Under the pieces are notes generated by a model. That model ran no database searches and was not told the DNA's origin. It worked only from the letters and a program-made list of their open reading frames with translations. Source: Erodium maritimum (taxonomy: Eukaryota; Streptophyta; Magnoliopsida; Geraniales; Geraniaceae). Taken from it: a DNA stretch of 64,000 nt. Below are positions 1 to 12,849 of the stretch, one piece after another; position 1 is the stretch's first letter, and each line of letters opens with the position of its first letter. The stretch covers positions 67,441,675 through 67,505,674 of the forward strand of contig OY997594.1 in NCBI GenBank assembly GCA_963921825.1, written 5' to 3'. The position numbers were made by a program, and so were the translations under genes.

Positions 1-1650
1 CACCACTAGCCCTCGATACGTCCCCTCCACCGCCAGTTGGGAAGCAATTTGCTTACCCCCTTATCATGCCCCTGAAGCCTCCATCTGGTTTCGTACGTCC
101 GGCTCGGGTGAGAAAAAAATGCTTACCCAAAGCGCACTCATCAATTTCTCCGACCACGCCACTACCATCGTCAAATTTGCCTCTCCCAACTAGTCTTCCT
201 TTGATGGCTGATATGACGGTGGTGTTCATTTCTCCAGGACTCGCACCACTAGACCCAGCCTCAACAAAGGTGAATTCGAGGGCTTCCTCTAAAGCCTCTC
301 GGACATGCTTTGTCATAGGTTCCGACTACGCCGTCTCCAACGCCTGATGGTCCTGTCTCAGGGGTTAGGATGACCGCTAGGGATCCGGATCCACCCATCT
401 TGGTGGCACCAACGGACGACACTTCGGTTAGGGTTCCGACCCCACCCATTTCACTATCACCGTTAGGGGATCTCTAGGGTACGTTTTACGCATGTTGTCT
501 CTCCTAAGAGGAAGAGATGGAGATCGTGGTGCCATATACATTGGTGGACCCTCGGATACTTGCTCGTCTCTAATATGGTATGGTGGGACGCCTGGTTTTC
601 CCCAAACCGCCTCGAAAGAAGTCCATCCTCCAGATCATCACGCGTGCATGGGGCCGTTCGGCCGTGGGTTTTGTGGTCAAAGACCTAGAACCAGGGACCT
701 TTGCACTTTACTTCATATGCTAGGAGGCTAGGGCTTGGGTTCGGAGCAATGTATCGTGGTGCTTCCACAGTCACCTGCTGTTGCTCGACGAGATAGTCGA
801 TCTGATGGCTCGGGACCTCCCTCGGTTGGACCGCATCCAATTATGGGTGTATGCTCGGGGAATTTTCCCCCTTATCCAGACCAAGGCTACCAAATAAGTG
901 ATAGGGGCTACGTTGAGGGAGTGTGTGGACGTCCTTTGTGATCAATGGGGTTGTGCTGAGGTGGAACAGTGAGGGTTCGTTTTTGGATTGACCTTCATCA
1001 TCCTCTTCAGCGTACCATGATCATGCGGTTTCGGGAGTTCCTAGAATACTTGACCTATGAACGCCTTCCATCCTTCTGCTTCAATTGTGTTCAAATCAGA
1101 TATATGGTCCCAGACTGTGATTGAGGGTGCCAAGGACAACCAAGTTTGATGATTCAATCTTGGAGTTCAAGTCTGCCACGGTGGAGAAGTCATACGCCAC
1201 AGATTTAAGTATGAAAGCACCACCGCCACCACTGGGGCACCACTAAACTTGTACACGATACCTAAGGCCGAGTCATTTTGGCGGAAGGGCCCCGTTGTAG
1301 CCTCGGACACGATACCTAACTCGTCTCTCGGGATTCAGGGTCGCACCGAGGCTAGGCCTTTTCCTCGAGGACCCGGTTACTCTTCAGAGATAGGCCTCAT
1401 TGGGTCTGTCCCAATTGGGAAGCTGTTAGGCCCATCAAAAAGGCTCTTAGGCCCATTGGGTAAAAATAAGGATATTGTGGGGGAGCCACATGAGGAACAG
1501 GCGAGGGCTGGAAAGCAGCTCCATCATAAAGGATGATAGGTACCCATGGCTTTAGGGACCTACTTTGGGAGGGGTCCTTGGTCTAAGTCTTACCTCCCGA
1601 TCAGACTATTAGGTTCAAGTTCTGTCGCCCTCGGCATGACAAAAAGAGTC
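1..1650 (+). pseudogene. LINE ORF1-type (DUF4283-like) relic
   Basis: No intact gene. On the plus strand, about 640-970 translates piecewise into a DUF4283-like block: a VVKDLEPGTFALYF stretch, then a segment on the pattern of LINE ORF1 and zinc-knuckle retroelement proteins with a WVYARGIFPL-like core, broken by stops. The segment at 60-345 reads as a proline/serine-rich N-terminal part, and 1250-1535 as a low-complexity C-terminal part. Reading frames shift repeatedly, so this is a dead copy. I see no clear 3' poly(A) tail and the left edge is cut by the window, so element ends are unknown. The family assignment rests on the pattern of conserved residues only. Confidence 0.45.
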
Positions 1651-1676
1651 CTTGAAAAGCAAGGATCAAGCAGCGT

Positions 1677-2220
1677 TTAGGCACTACTCCTTATGAATCT
1701 GTTAGCTACATTGGGAGGCCAGGCTCGAATCACTGGTTGAAAACCAATTCTGACCTCATCAGTTTCAACGAGAGGAGAGCGACGATGGTACATGTGATTC
1801 AGGGATCCCTCCCGGTAAAAGTCCCTAAATCCTTGGGTAGAAGCCCTGAATATTAGCTCACTAATCATTAACTTGCAAAAAAGAATAAAACAGGTAAAGT
1901 AAAACAAAAACAAGTTGATCATCTTGACCCAGAACCGGGATAGAGATCCAGAAGGAGGCCTCGGTGGAGGCCAAGGAGGGGGATACACCGATGGAAGCTT
2001 CGATGGTGGTTGCAGAGGTGGCGGGGGATGCTTAGAAGAAGGGATCCGAGGCGGAGATGGCGATTGATGTCGAGGAGACGTAGGCGACAACCATCAGGAT
2101 TGCAAAGGGGACCGGAAACGAGACAGAAGACACGTTGTTGGCGGCGGGGGAGCCAACAACGCGGTAGATATGGTTGCACAAAGAAAACAATATGAGAACG
2201 ACCGGTCCTAGGTCAGGAGA
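1677..2220 (-). other. GC-rich proline-rich segment, probable retroelement ORF1 debris
   Basis: The minus strand has an open frame of 137 codons (2090 down to 1677). Its first 45 residues are almost entirely proline, serine and arginine, followed by a short hydrophobic run. This composition matches the 5' ends of the LINE ORF1-like elements further right in the window, and no conserved domain is visible. I do not regard it as a host gene. Confidence 0.3.
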
Positions 2221-2506
2221 TACAACGATGAGTTTGAGGAACGTCAGTCGCCTATACTAGTGGCTTGGAAACCTTAACATAGAACTTCATTCTTAATCAA
2301 TAGAGCACTTTTTTGTTACTTCTGTTAAATATAACGAAAAAAATACATTTTAAGAAAGAGAAGAAAAAAAATGTCAATCTGCAGAAAATAAGTTTTAAAC
2401 TTGAAACTCTTTGGATCGAAAATTTAATGTGCGCCAGACATTTTATAATAACTATGCTCATTTTTTTCATCTAATTATGTTAGATTTAGTGTATTTTAAT
2501 AACATA

Positions 2507-3662
2507 ACAAAATTACCTTTTTTTTAGAAGAACAAGGTGCAATTTTATTATAATATAAGATAGATTGATAGGTACACAAGTGTACCCATCATACAAAGTC
2601 GGAACCAACTAACAAACAGAAAGTAAAAGCATAAAAGTAAATTGTGCTCTAGAACTAGGGGCGGTCGAATGGGGTATCTGCGGTAGCATTCTAGGACACC
2701 GATACAGCATGCTTCTTCCAAAAGGCAATGGGCGAGCCAACCGAGTGAAGGGGGAATACTGGTGGACCTACATCTCCCCCGGTGAGTCAGCGTGCGTCGT
2801 CCTCCCTTGACTGATAATGTTAGGGCTCCTGAACGCGGGATTGCTGACACCGGACTGGTAGGGGAGACAGATATCGACTCTCGATGGTACCCTCGCCATC
2901 TATTCGCCAAGAAGAGGTCACAGTCGACCACCCCCTTCCTGGGCCACCTCGGACTCATTCCTGGAGGCGGGGGTGCTTGCCCCCCACCCCCCCCCCCCCA
3001 CCCCCCGCCGCTGTTGCATTTGAGCCTCCCTCTAGTGCCGGTGAACCCTCTGATTCCTCCGGCTCTCCCATCTGATCTCCCGGGCTCAAATCGCCAACCC
3101 AGCTACCATTTAACAAGACCAGGTCCCGACTACCTTTATGCTCTCCGCCGATCCGATCTGAAGGAGAAACAGCTATGAACCTATGCCGGCCTGGCGTTTC
3201 TCTCGTTCCCCCGTCCCACACAGGCGTTGATTCGGCAAAGAGAGCTGTCACACCACCCATCACTTCCGACTGCACCACCGACCACCCCAACAGCGCCGCC
3301 GTCGGACGTGGGGTACCCAGACCCGATTTCCCCCAAAAAATCGAGCCTAAATTCGTCGATTGAGTCTCCAAAATCCACCCGAAAATCAGAGAATTCAACA
3401 ACAACACCGAGCACAAAAGGCTTACCCCCATTCCATCTCCCTGATCTGAGACGAGCGAGCCCCTCCCGACCGCACGCAGAACCGCCACACACAGTTGCGT
3501 CCCCTTCGCGAACTCGCCGAAACTAGGGCCGGCCATTCCATACCATGGATTGGTATGGTGCACCAATCCCATGAAAACCATGGCCATGGCAAGAGCTCGC
3601 AGGAACCACCGTCGCCATCCTAGGGCTTTTCGCACAGAGAGCACTCGTCATACAAAATTACC
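2507..3662 (-). mobile_element. Non-autonomous LINE-like insertion with target-site duplication, no ORF2
   Basis: The element reads on the minus strand. Its 3' end is an A-run (seen as T-rich sequence at 2518-2526) and its 5' end is near 3651. It is flanked by an 11-bp direct repeat, acaaaattacc, at 2507-2517 and 3652-3662. Inside is a 5' open frame (3644 down to 2955) of ORF1-like low complexity. Next comes a 3' part at 2548-2958 that shares a conserved stretch with copies near 29.3 kb and 32.4 kb. No reverse transcriptase or endonuclease sequence lies between 5' and 3' ends, so the unit is an internally deleted or non-autonomous LINE derivative. Confidence 0.65.
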
Positions 3663-3902
3663 CTTATGTTCTAGCCTTAAAAATGTACTAATCCTTTTTA
3701 CACGTAAATTGAATAAAAATAAACGTTTTGGATGTGACACACTACACCACACACAAGTTCTCGATTCTCTTGAAATAAAATTCTTTGGGCAACTGATCAA
3801 ATGTTTTAATCTTTACGCAACAATCAAAACCCGAATATTGATTATCAGTTTTTGACCTGTGCATAAAACACAATAATAGCATGTGTAAACAGAAAAGAAA
3901 TG

Positions 3903-5894
3903 TCTAAACAAATACACATTTTTTCCGAGCGGAAGGTACAGATTTTCATTACTTCAAAATGCATATCGATTATATTGTTGTGCATCGAGGAAAATGCTCC
4001 TCGACCACGGCAAGATCAGTATGAATTAACAATGGTTCACTGAGCCTTTTCATATCAGAGCCGTCACAGACGGTATTGTGATGCCCCACTGGCAGATGCT
4101 GCCTCTTGGGCAAAGCGAGAAGACGAGGAGGAGGAACGGGGTACCAGAGATCATAAGGGACCTCAACAGTAATGGTGATAGCGGGAGGCAGAGCATCGTC
4201 CGGCGACCCCTCCCTAGGCCAGTCCCCAATGTCAGGGTCGTGCGTCATCCCCCCCCCCCCCCCGGGGCCTCTTCCCCGCCTGTGATCGGCCGCCCCACAC
4301 CTCTGTGGACTTATCATGCAGCAAAGTGCCAGCCTGAGCACCCCCAGGATCAGAATCATTCGGGGGCGAACAGCTCCATGTCCCCTGGTGATCATGTATC
4401 CAAATAGACCCGGGGGTACCAAGGATGGACCCTCATAGTGACCTGCCACATGCCACTTGTTTTGAACCCGGGGACACTTGTTTTGAACCCGGGCAACGAA
4501 ATGGCCTATCGCTAGCCACTTGTGTTGAACCCGAATAGGGTATCCGAGACCCGGATTAGGTAACGGGTCTAGTGTTACACTGCGTATCCTGCTTCGAAAC
4601 AACTCGTTCTTAGGTATCGGATCGAGTGTCACCATGCCAGCAGCCTTCCTAGTCCCTGATCGGCGCTCCCGACGACCACGGGATGCACATGGCCGAGACC
4701 TCTGTATCGAAAAATCACGCGGTGAAGCCCGTCGAGACACCGAGGGACGACGTTGTGGGTACCAGTCCCAACGCGCCGACCGAGCTTCCCTCCGAGGCCT
4801 CCGCTCCCCGGGCACCATAGTAGCTCCCGCCTCACCCCCAACGACTGTGCCCCTTGCAGGATGAGGCCCTTGTTCCCGTTTCCGATGTCGATTCCACCTT
4901 CAAGATCGTCGTTCATCGCTCCCATTCAAGCCACCACAGTCACACACCCAGCACTGCAGTCGAACGGTCCCCGACCAGACCGAGGTAGCCGACGAGTACG
5001 TCGTCCCCTCACGAGGTCGCTTCCTCACTCGCCCAGGACTAAACCACGGCGGCGAACCCCTAACCCCAGAGGGCGTCGGGGCTGCGGATGCGGACGCTGG
5101 CCACACAACCTAGGGCTAGACCCACACGGAATAGGGCTCAGCCCCCGCGGGGACGCCCTGAGACATCGAGGTGCTAACGGCGAGATCCCCCCACACTCCC
5201 AGATCTGTCGACAGAGTTTAGGAACTGGAGGAGTGGGGGACAAGGCTAACAAGTAAGGTCTCGGTGGTCCTAGTAACCTCAGCCCCGGAGTCTCCGAGCC
5301 CACCCATAGACTAGCGTGGGGCACAACAGAGGCGAGCGGAGTACAGGAGGGCGGCGACGGAAGTACCAACGGACCAGAGACGTCAAGGGAGCCAGATGGA
5401 ACCGACATAAGATGGGAAGAAGCCATGTTGATCGGGTTAGGGTTTGGTGGGGTCGTCTCATGAGCGGGGGGAAGGGACACCGGGATAGAGGGGTCGATTG
5501 AGACCCCCGAAGAAGGCCGAGGTGCCACGACCGGTGGAGGAAGAGGCCCCGAAGGCGCAAGAGAGATGAGGGAGGAGGGAGACGACGAGGGTTGGGGGAA
5601 AGCCAACCATTCCCAGCCGTAGGTAAACTCCGCACCAGGCGTGGTCTGCGAGGTCAATTGGACTGGGAAGGCGAACACGAAGACGGTAAAGCGTCGCGGT
5701 CTAGGCGGCGCAGCAACAAAAACGACAGACGATAGCTCCATAACAATAGATTCGGGCTAGGGCTAGACTATCACGGGAGGGAGAAAAATATAAGTTATAC
5801 TTAATGATCCAAGTGTCCTTTCCTTAAGTTAGAGACAATTCGGTAGGAGCAAACTAATTTAACAACTCTTGAATTTTCTAAACAAATATACATT
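3903..5894 (-). mobile_element. Non-autonomous LINE-like insertion (ORF1-like, no ORF2)
   Basis: It is flanked by an 18-bp direct repeat with one mismatch (3903-3920 and 5877-5894, beginning tctaaacaaata). On the minus strand it starts near 5876, has an ATG at 5741 opening a 238-codon proline/serine-rich frame (5741 down to 5025), and continues through further broken frames (4818 down to 3970). It ends in a short A-run next to the left repeat. The bounded unit is about 1.96 kb and has room only for an ORF1-like part. No endonuclease, RT or RNase H motif was found. It is the cleanest example in the window of an ORF2-less LINE-type insertion. Confidence 0.7.
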
Positions 5895-8800
5895 AGACAC
5901 TTGAATACAGGTTGTGGCGTGCAAGGAGCAAATCAAGGACACGCACGCTCGGAAAAAGAAGATAGAGCAAGGCAAGTCCAAAAACTCTGATATGGACCCA
6001 TCTTGTGTAACTGAGCAGACATGGAGCACATCACAGACTACAAAACGAAGCCAACAACGTCGTTCCCTCATCGGACCATCTGGTAAAGGTTGCGTCCCAT
6101 AATAGTCATGACCAGTCTCTTCCAACCCACCCTTCTGATCCACCACTATTCACCCTTCCACGCCCTATTAAACCCTACCACACATCTTTTTTCCACCACC
6201 CTCCCTTTTTTGTATTATTTCCAAACGCTTATGCTTCTATATTAATCTTTATATTATCATTCCCGATATGCCCGTGATCATAATTATATTTGTGTATTTT
6301 CACATGTCACGTTCACCATTGTTTATTCTAAATTTGTTTTGGCAAAGCTACATAATCTCTCAATTTACTTTGAAACATTTTTTTTAAGATGTGTCGGTTT
6401 ACTTATTTAAAGTAAATATACTAAAAATAATGTTTACGTGAAAAGTACAATAGAAGATAGAAGATAGGTATGTGTATTTGGGTTTTAAGGTTGGTGGTAT
6501 ATGACGTACGAATTGTGATTGATATATTATTACGTCCTAAAAAACTATAAAGGAATGAAAAAATAATTTTCTGAATTTTTAAGGGGTAATTTTTCCGTCA
6601 ATTTTAATTGGGTAATTTGAATTCTTTTTATGAAACAAAACCATAGAAACAATATTTCTGTAAGACCGAGAGCTATGAGAGAAGTTCTCAACCCTAATCG
6701 CCACTAGTGATAGCTCTTCTTCTCTAATCCTTTGAGTTTCATGGCTTACTATGCTTATTTCCTTTCGACATATAGTATGTTCATCCTTTGGGTTTTCGAC
6801 GATTGGTCCCTCGCCTTCGGATTGACTTGCGCGTTCTTTTATCCTCTTTACCAGGTCCAAGGTCAGGGAAACTATGGAGCTGTTCTCCTATGGATTGTGG
6901 TGGCCATATGTGTTGGTGGGTGACCATGTCGCTCATCTATTCCATTGTTTGGGAAGTAGCATCGACGAGATAGAACCTTGGTGAGACTAACATGGGCTCT
7001 AATGATCGTGAGACGTAGATGAGGAGTAGCGGCCCGCTCTTTGATCATACTCCTCCTTCTCGCAAAGATCTCCTCAAATATTTTCGGGTTGAGCCAGATG
7101 CACATAAATAGTCATATAAATGTGGTTAGATCCCTTAAATATACATGTAAGATAGTCATCATTTGTATGTCATTCTTATGTGTTTATTTGTATCAAGTTA
7201 TTGTCTCGGATCTTACTAGGTCTGAGACCATGCTTAACTTTTCTTTATGTTCTCCATTATGGTATACGTAATAAAGATGAACTCCCAATATGTTAAAAAG
7301 ATATTCTTTTTATGAAATCTGATTTTTTTGAAAATTTAACCTTATAAATTTGAATTTATCTTTTAAAAATATTTATAAAAATAATCTATCTTTAGAGAAA
7401 ATAATATTTTATAATTAATAAAATTGAATAATTTATTTTATATGAAGTCTATTAATTAAATTTGAATAAATAAATTTTATCTGAACTTATTTAAAAAAAT
7501 AAATTTGAAGAAATAAATGAAAAAATTTCTTTTTTCTAAAACTAAATAAAAAAATTATTTTTGATATAAAATATGAATGAACAAATATCTGAAACATATT
7601 TTGAATTATGTATTAAAAACAAAGTAATTTTTTGATAATAGAGAACTGAAAAATATAGATATTAATTTTGAAAAATTATAACTATGAAATTTGAATTATT
7701 ATTTTTTATTATTAATCAAAAAAGTGGTTTAGGGTTGGGCAAACAAAAGGGTAATCTATGGTTTTCTGAAAAATGAAAACCCCATGTGTATGAGCATGAC
7801 TAAAACAAAAATATTCCGTTCATTTTAACGGAATATATTATCATTTTTCATTCATTTTAACATAATGTAAAAGTTTTTGAATTGTGTTCAAATCATTGGA
7901 TATCTCGTGGCACGTTTTTAAACATTAGGTAGCTAAAGATTTGTGATAAACTCGTGTGGATAGTTTTAAGAAATTAACCCATTTTGAGGAAGAAAGTGTT
8001 TATTTTATTTGGAAAAAAAAGTAGTCCATTACTAATTACAGCATCCTACATATTATTCAACTTTTTATAAAATATCATAAATTAAAAATGGGGTAATTAT
8101 ATATAAAAAAAAACTCAGAAGTATTAGTTTTTTGTAATTTGTCGCTAAAATCTTTGATGTTGTAAATAAAATGCCGTGACTTTTTCTTTTTGTTGTATAT
8201 TGTATATATTTATTTCAAAATGGCAATTTTACCCTAAAAAATTTTAACTTTGAAAATAAAAATAAAAGAACAAAATGAATCGAAATTTTAATATCTCTTA
8301 AATTTTCTCTTCTTTATACAATACAAAATGAAGAACATTAAGAGATATGAAAAAATAGATTTTTTTTGTTTTTTTTAATTATTTTCTAACTAAAAGTGTT
8401 AGAGTAAGATCATTATTATTTTTTAACATTACCACAGAAAAAATTATTATAAATTACAAAAATATATTTATTATAATTTATTATTTTTGAATACTTGACA
8501 GCTTATATTTGTACTATAAAAAATGCAAGTACTCTTGGTGTATACCTGCCCAGGCCTGTCTCACTGTCGGTACTATGTACCCAAGTATTATACACACACA
8601 AACCTGTACAGTCCCACCTCGAAGCCAGGCCCAGATATATTTCACGTCCACGTGGCGAGGCACCATAGGCAGGGGGACAAATCTGTCATTGTGCATGAGA
8701 ATTGATGTGTCTTAAATTTGGATTAAGAAAGATGAAACCAAAGAGGTGAGCCCCTACCCTGACGCACGCCACTGTCCTTGGATTCATTCAATTTCTGGGA

Positions 8801-9600
8801 CCATTTCTTTCCACAATTGTAGGAGAGAGTACTAATTGCAAAACCGAGAATGTTTGTGTAATCAACAGCAAATATAAATATTTTTATACAACAAAAGCCG
8901 TTTTGTCAAATTTAGCACAGTGGAACTTGGTATTTATAGCATCACAATATCGTACCAAACCATATAACCCCCTCTCTTATGCTTTGACTTCACGTGGTAT
9001 GAGTCATAAATGAATTGATACCCAGCCTCTTATGTCACCTTTCGGAGCAGTGGAAGGGTGAAATGGTAAATAGAGTATATGTTGTATACTCACAATTGTC
9101 TATGCCAGAGATAAATAAGAACATTTTTTTAAAACGATAATGGGATCAAGATGTAGTCAAGCAAAGAGGTGGGATTACAATGTAAGACCGAGGTCCTGGA
9201 CTCCAGAATAAGTCCTGATCCCCCGTACTTATTTCATAATATATCTTTAAATTCTATTGGATTTACAAAATACATACCATAAAATACGTACATGCAATGA
9301 ATGTCATGTATTTTATTGGAAATAATAGTAATCTTTACCTTGTCATCATTGATTAGAGTATCATCACAAATTTACTTTATCCACAAAAATTACTTGAAGC
9401 CAACCATAATTAATAACATGGAGCTTTAGGCAATATCTTTGGGCAGGCCTATAGGTTAGATGAGGAAAGAACTTCCCCATTTGTCATATAAATTAATGAT
9501 CCCATACTTTGACCAAGGAAAAAGTCAAAAGAAACAATATCAAACTATAATTATAGCCACACAATCAGCATACTAATCCAAAAGGCAATGGCAAGATTAC
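5895..9600. other. Intergenic, AT-rich, no gene recognised
   Basis: The segment 6560-7100 is somewhat richer in G and C and contains short frames on both strands, but none shows a domain, signal peptide or plausible splice partner. From 7270 to 8500 the sequence is strongly AT-rich and non-coding. At 8500-9600 I see only short frames. This stretch lies downstream of the 3' end of the AP2-like gene. Confidence 0.5.
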
Positions 9601-9815
9601 AAGAAGCTAACAATCTGAAAAAGAACATTTCAGTCTTTTGGTTATTACCGAATACCAATACATGATGATACAGCAAAAGCTAGTGAAGTAACAGTGATTT
9701 GATCTCAACCTTTGCAGAACATAATAAGATCACTGATGATTCTAGTTTATATGAAAAATCAATTGACCTGGGAGTCAATCTGAGTTGACTATGATCTACC
9801 TGGTTAGGGGGGGCT

Positions 9816-12809
9816 TCAACGGCTGTGGAAGAAGTGAGAAGTGTTGCTCGCATTGGCGATGGATGGAGGAAAAGGGTGGTGGAGGATCGACGCGTTGGGG
9901 AGGTGAGTTGGATTTGTAGCAGCCAATGGTGCAGCGTTTGTTGAAGAAGAGAATCCTGATGATGCTGCAGTAGAGGAGAAGAATGGCACGCCATAAGGGC
10001 CTTGGACCTGCCATGCCCAGTTCGACATGGAATCCATATCCATCCTCTTCTCTATTGCTCCTTCCTGGAAATATTCAAGTCACACACACATACATGTAAT
10101 GCATCGAATCGTTTATGAAAATGTCTTGAGTTTTGACTTCTTTTTTTATCAGCGACAAAGCGGGAAATCCTAATGTAGCCTAGCCTAAGTTAACCAGAGG
10201 TTAACCCTTACCCCACTCCTGCTCTCAACCAGGTGACCCTCTGAGATCCAAATCTCTGATCTCAAGCAGGTGAGAGAGCTCGATGGACCATTAGGTTTAA
10301 GTTTTGAGTTGGCCAGTAAAGTCGGGCAGAGCTGGTTAATGATATGATTACACAGACCTCTTAAATGGAATTCCTCATTAGGCAATGCCAGCATGGAGGA
10401 TGTTGGGACTTATGAAGGTTAAAGAGACATAATCATATATGTAACTATGTCAAGTTTTTACATTTAATAGCATAGAACTAACTAGACGGGTAAATCTAGG
10501 GATGTGACGTGTCGAGTGTGTTCTTTGTTAACTGTGATACCTTGAAAATCAAATGATGCAGAAAGTCTCAATGACATGAGCTCTTGTAACTCAGAAAGAT
10601 TCAAGGGATTGTTACAGAGTAAATTGCTGTATTTAAGATTTGACGGCATTACCTTGTAGGGAAAGAAAGTGGAATTCACTCCACTCCATATTGGAGTGGT
10701 CTCAGATGCCATTGCAAGTGCCTGCAAGGGTTGAGCTCGCAAAGTTGTTGGGGCAGAGTTTTCAATCTGTAAGATAAATACAATGGTAAATAACAATTGA
10801 TGATTGGATCTTTCAAATATTTTATTCTAATTACAAGCTGAGGGAAGAATTTCGATTGTTTTGCTCGGAAATTACCCTTGCTCTCCTGTCATTAGAGACC
10901 TCATGCCAAAATGGAGGATGAAAACCGACTGCGTTCTTATACTGCTTGCCATCAGCAAAATGTGGAGGAGCCATCCTCAAGTTCAGATCGAGGTTGCTGT
11001 GATCTCCACCTGTGATGAAAGTAAAGATTCTCATGCCAAATCAGAGATAAGAACGGCCAACAAGGGACTTTTCCATTTGCGAAGATAAAATAAATTCAGC
11101 ATTTTAGTATCTCTTGGCATTCATTACCAGTTCCAGAGATTAGCTCTCCTTCATACGTACTTGGATCAAAGTTAGTCACCGCTTCCCTTCCATTGGATTT
11201 TATAGCAGCCCTGTCATAAGCCCTGACATACACAATTTAAAACTTCTTGAGCAATCAAGTCATAGAAATTCAGTAGAGTGAGGAAAATGTATGAATAGCT
11301 GTGAGGACCTTGCAGCTTCCATCTCACTATCAAAGAGCCCAAGATATATATACCTGCAGAAAAGTGTACACCAACCATTGAGAACATTGACGAATGAATA
11401 AAAATAACAAGCAGTGACAATGAATCCAATATGCACAAACCGAATTTTTAAATGTTAGTGATCTAAGTTTATGGATACGCACTTCTTGCCAAGAAGCTGC
11501 CCCATACGAGCTTCCCATCGCCCACATTTATGGAGAGTCACACCTCTGTATTTTGAGCTTCCCCTAGAGAACCCGGTGCTCTGGCGACGCAAGATATGAA
11601 CAAATTCTTCCTTGGTGAAGTTACTCATCTGCAGAACAATCAGAAGGCAGAATTCCATGAGGATGAAACAGAACAAGCATGTTGCAATATGCAGTATGAA
11701 GTCAAACACACCTGTTTGATATCTTCATCATAATCACTGATGTTGAAATTGATGTCAGCATCAAGTCCACGAAACTTAATTGCGGCCTGATCATAGGCTC
11801 TGTGATTGAAAATGAAACTGTGATGAAAACATCCACCAGAAAAACCAGCAAGAACTTAAACCTATAGAAAACGTGTTCTTCATACCTAGCAGCGGCATGA
11901 GCAGTATCGAATCCCCCTATGAACATCAAAATCCCGAACCAAATAAGGAAACCCAATCAGTAATAAGATCATAAACATAAACAGTATCTGGGTTTCTAAC
12001 ATATTCAAATAGAAGTAATCATGAACAGAAGCAACATTTGGTGCTTCCAACACAAGAAGAAAGTTGAAGTGGAAGCAAATAATGATAAACGAAAACATCA
12101 ATTATGTTTGTAATACAATCATTAATTAATAAATTCAAGGAGAAGCAAGTGATCATGATTCATATGATGAATTTTCCTCACCCAAATAGACTTGTTTCCC
12201 ACAATCCCTGCACAACGAAATGAATTCAAAATCAGTAAAACCGAGCAAATTACAAACAAATGCAAATCACAATATTCGAACATATTTGAACTAAATCGCA
12301 AACCAGATATTCGATTCCCATCGCCCAGTCCTCCGGTAGAACGTGACTCCCCGATACTGCGAGCTCCTCGACCTCGGTCCTCGCCGGCTCTTCTTCACCG
12401 CCGGCCTCTCTTGCATCTGCGGACTCATCCTTTGCCCCGCCTCTTTGCACGTGAGCTCCAACCATTGCCGCCGCGACGGCGTCCCGGAAGCCTGACCGAT
12501 ATCGAACCCTCCACCCTCCGGGAAAAGCTGAATCGTCCTCCCGCGGCTGTCTCCGCCGTCGGTCTCGCCAATTTCAGCGTTCGCGGACATTTCACCGATC
12601 TCGGCCGTCATCTTCAAGATGCCGAAGTTGAAACCGAGAGTTTCAGCGTTGGAGCATGAGTCCTCGTCAGCGACGTTCGCCACGGAGGAGTTGAAGCTTC
12701 CAGAACTCTCCACGACGCCTCCGGAGAGCTCGAGAAAGTTCTCCGTCACCATCCCGACGGAACCCGAGGCCGAACCACCAGGAACCGCGCTCAGATTAAG
12801 ATCCAACAT
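9816..12809 (-). CDS. AP2-type (euAP2/TOE-like) transcription factor with two AP2 domains and miR172 site
   Basis: A nuclear DNA-binding factor of the euAP2 clade. In known members these act in flowering time and floral organ identity and often repress targets. Ten exons on the minus strand: 12809-12304, 12207-12182, 11916-11886, 11799-11712, 11628-11483, 11353-11309, 11222-11128, 11009-10876, 10766-10653 and 10064-9816. They total 1434 nt, giving 477 aa in one frame. The 26-nt and 31-nt microexons inside the first AP2 domain match my recollection of euAP2 gene structure. The start is chosen at MLDLNLSA, an N-terminal EAR-like motif. A second LDLNL motif lies in exon 8. A basic stretch [13 protein letters not shown] (about 139-151) precedes AP2-R1 (from 152), and R2 starts at 244 ([17 protein letters not shown]). 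AAPLAATN follows the AASSGFS motif encoded over the miR172 site. R1 carries WESN rather than the usual WESH, and AYDQ rather than AYDR. Confidence 0.95.
9950..9971 (-). promoter_or_regulatory. miR172 target site in last exon of the AP2-like gene
   Basis: Read on the minus strand, the bases from about 9970 down to 9950 are CTGCAGCATCATCAGGATTC, then T. This is the canonical miR172 complementary site of euAP2 genes. It lies in the coding sequence at about residues 427-433 (TAASSGF), the usual place near the C terminus. It implies post-transcriptional control by miR172 through cleavage or translational block, inferred from family knowledge. Confidence 0.95.
10139..10400 (-). repeat. LINE/SINE-like 3' tail inside AP2 gene intron 9
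   Basis: At 10141 the plus strand reads tttttttatcagcgacaaag, which on the minus strand is a 3' tail of the form GCTGATAAAAAAA. The same tail ends other retroelement fragments at 19030, 21660 and 57890. The body to its right carries no coding signal. It sits in the 588-bp intron between the last two exons and has no effect on the reading frame. Confidence 0.4.
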
Positions 12810-12849
12810 CGCTCCTCTCTTCTCCAATTCAGCCTCAATTCCAATCACC

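Noticed and set aside
4753-5256. 167-codon plus-strand proline/arginine-rich frame
   Set aside because: Antisense shadow of the ORF1-like frame in the minus-strand element at 3.9-5.9 kb.
12192-12659. 155-codon plus-strand frame
   Set aside because: Antisense of AP2-like exon 1 and its first introns; no domain and arginine/proline bias only.
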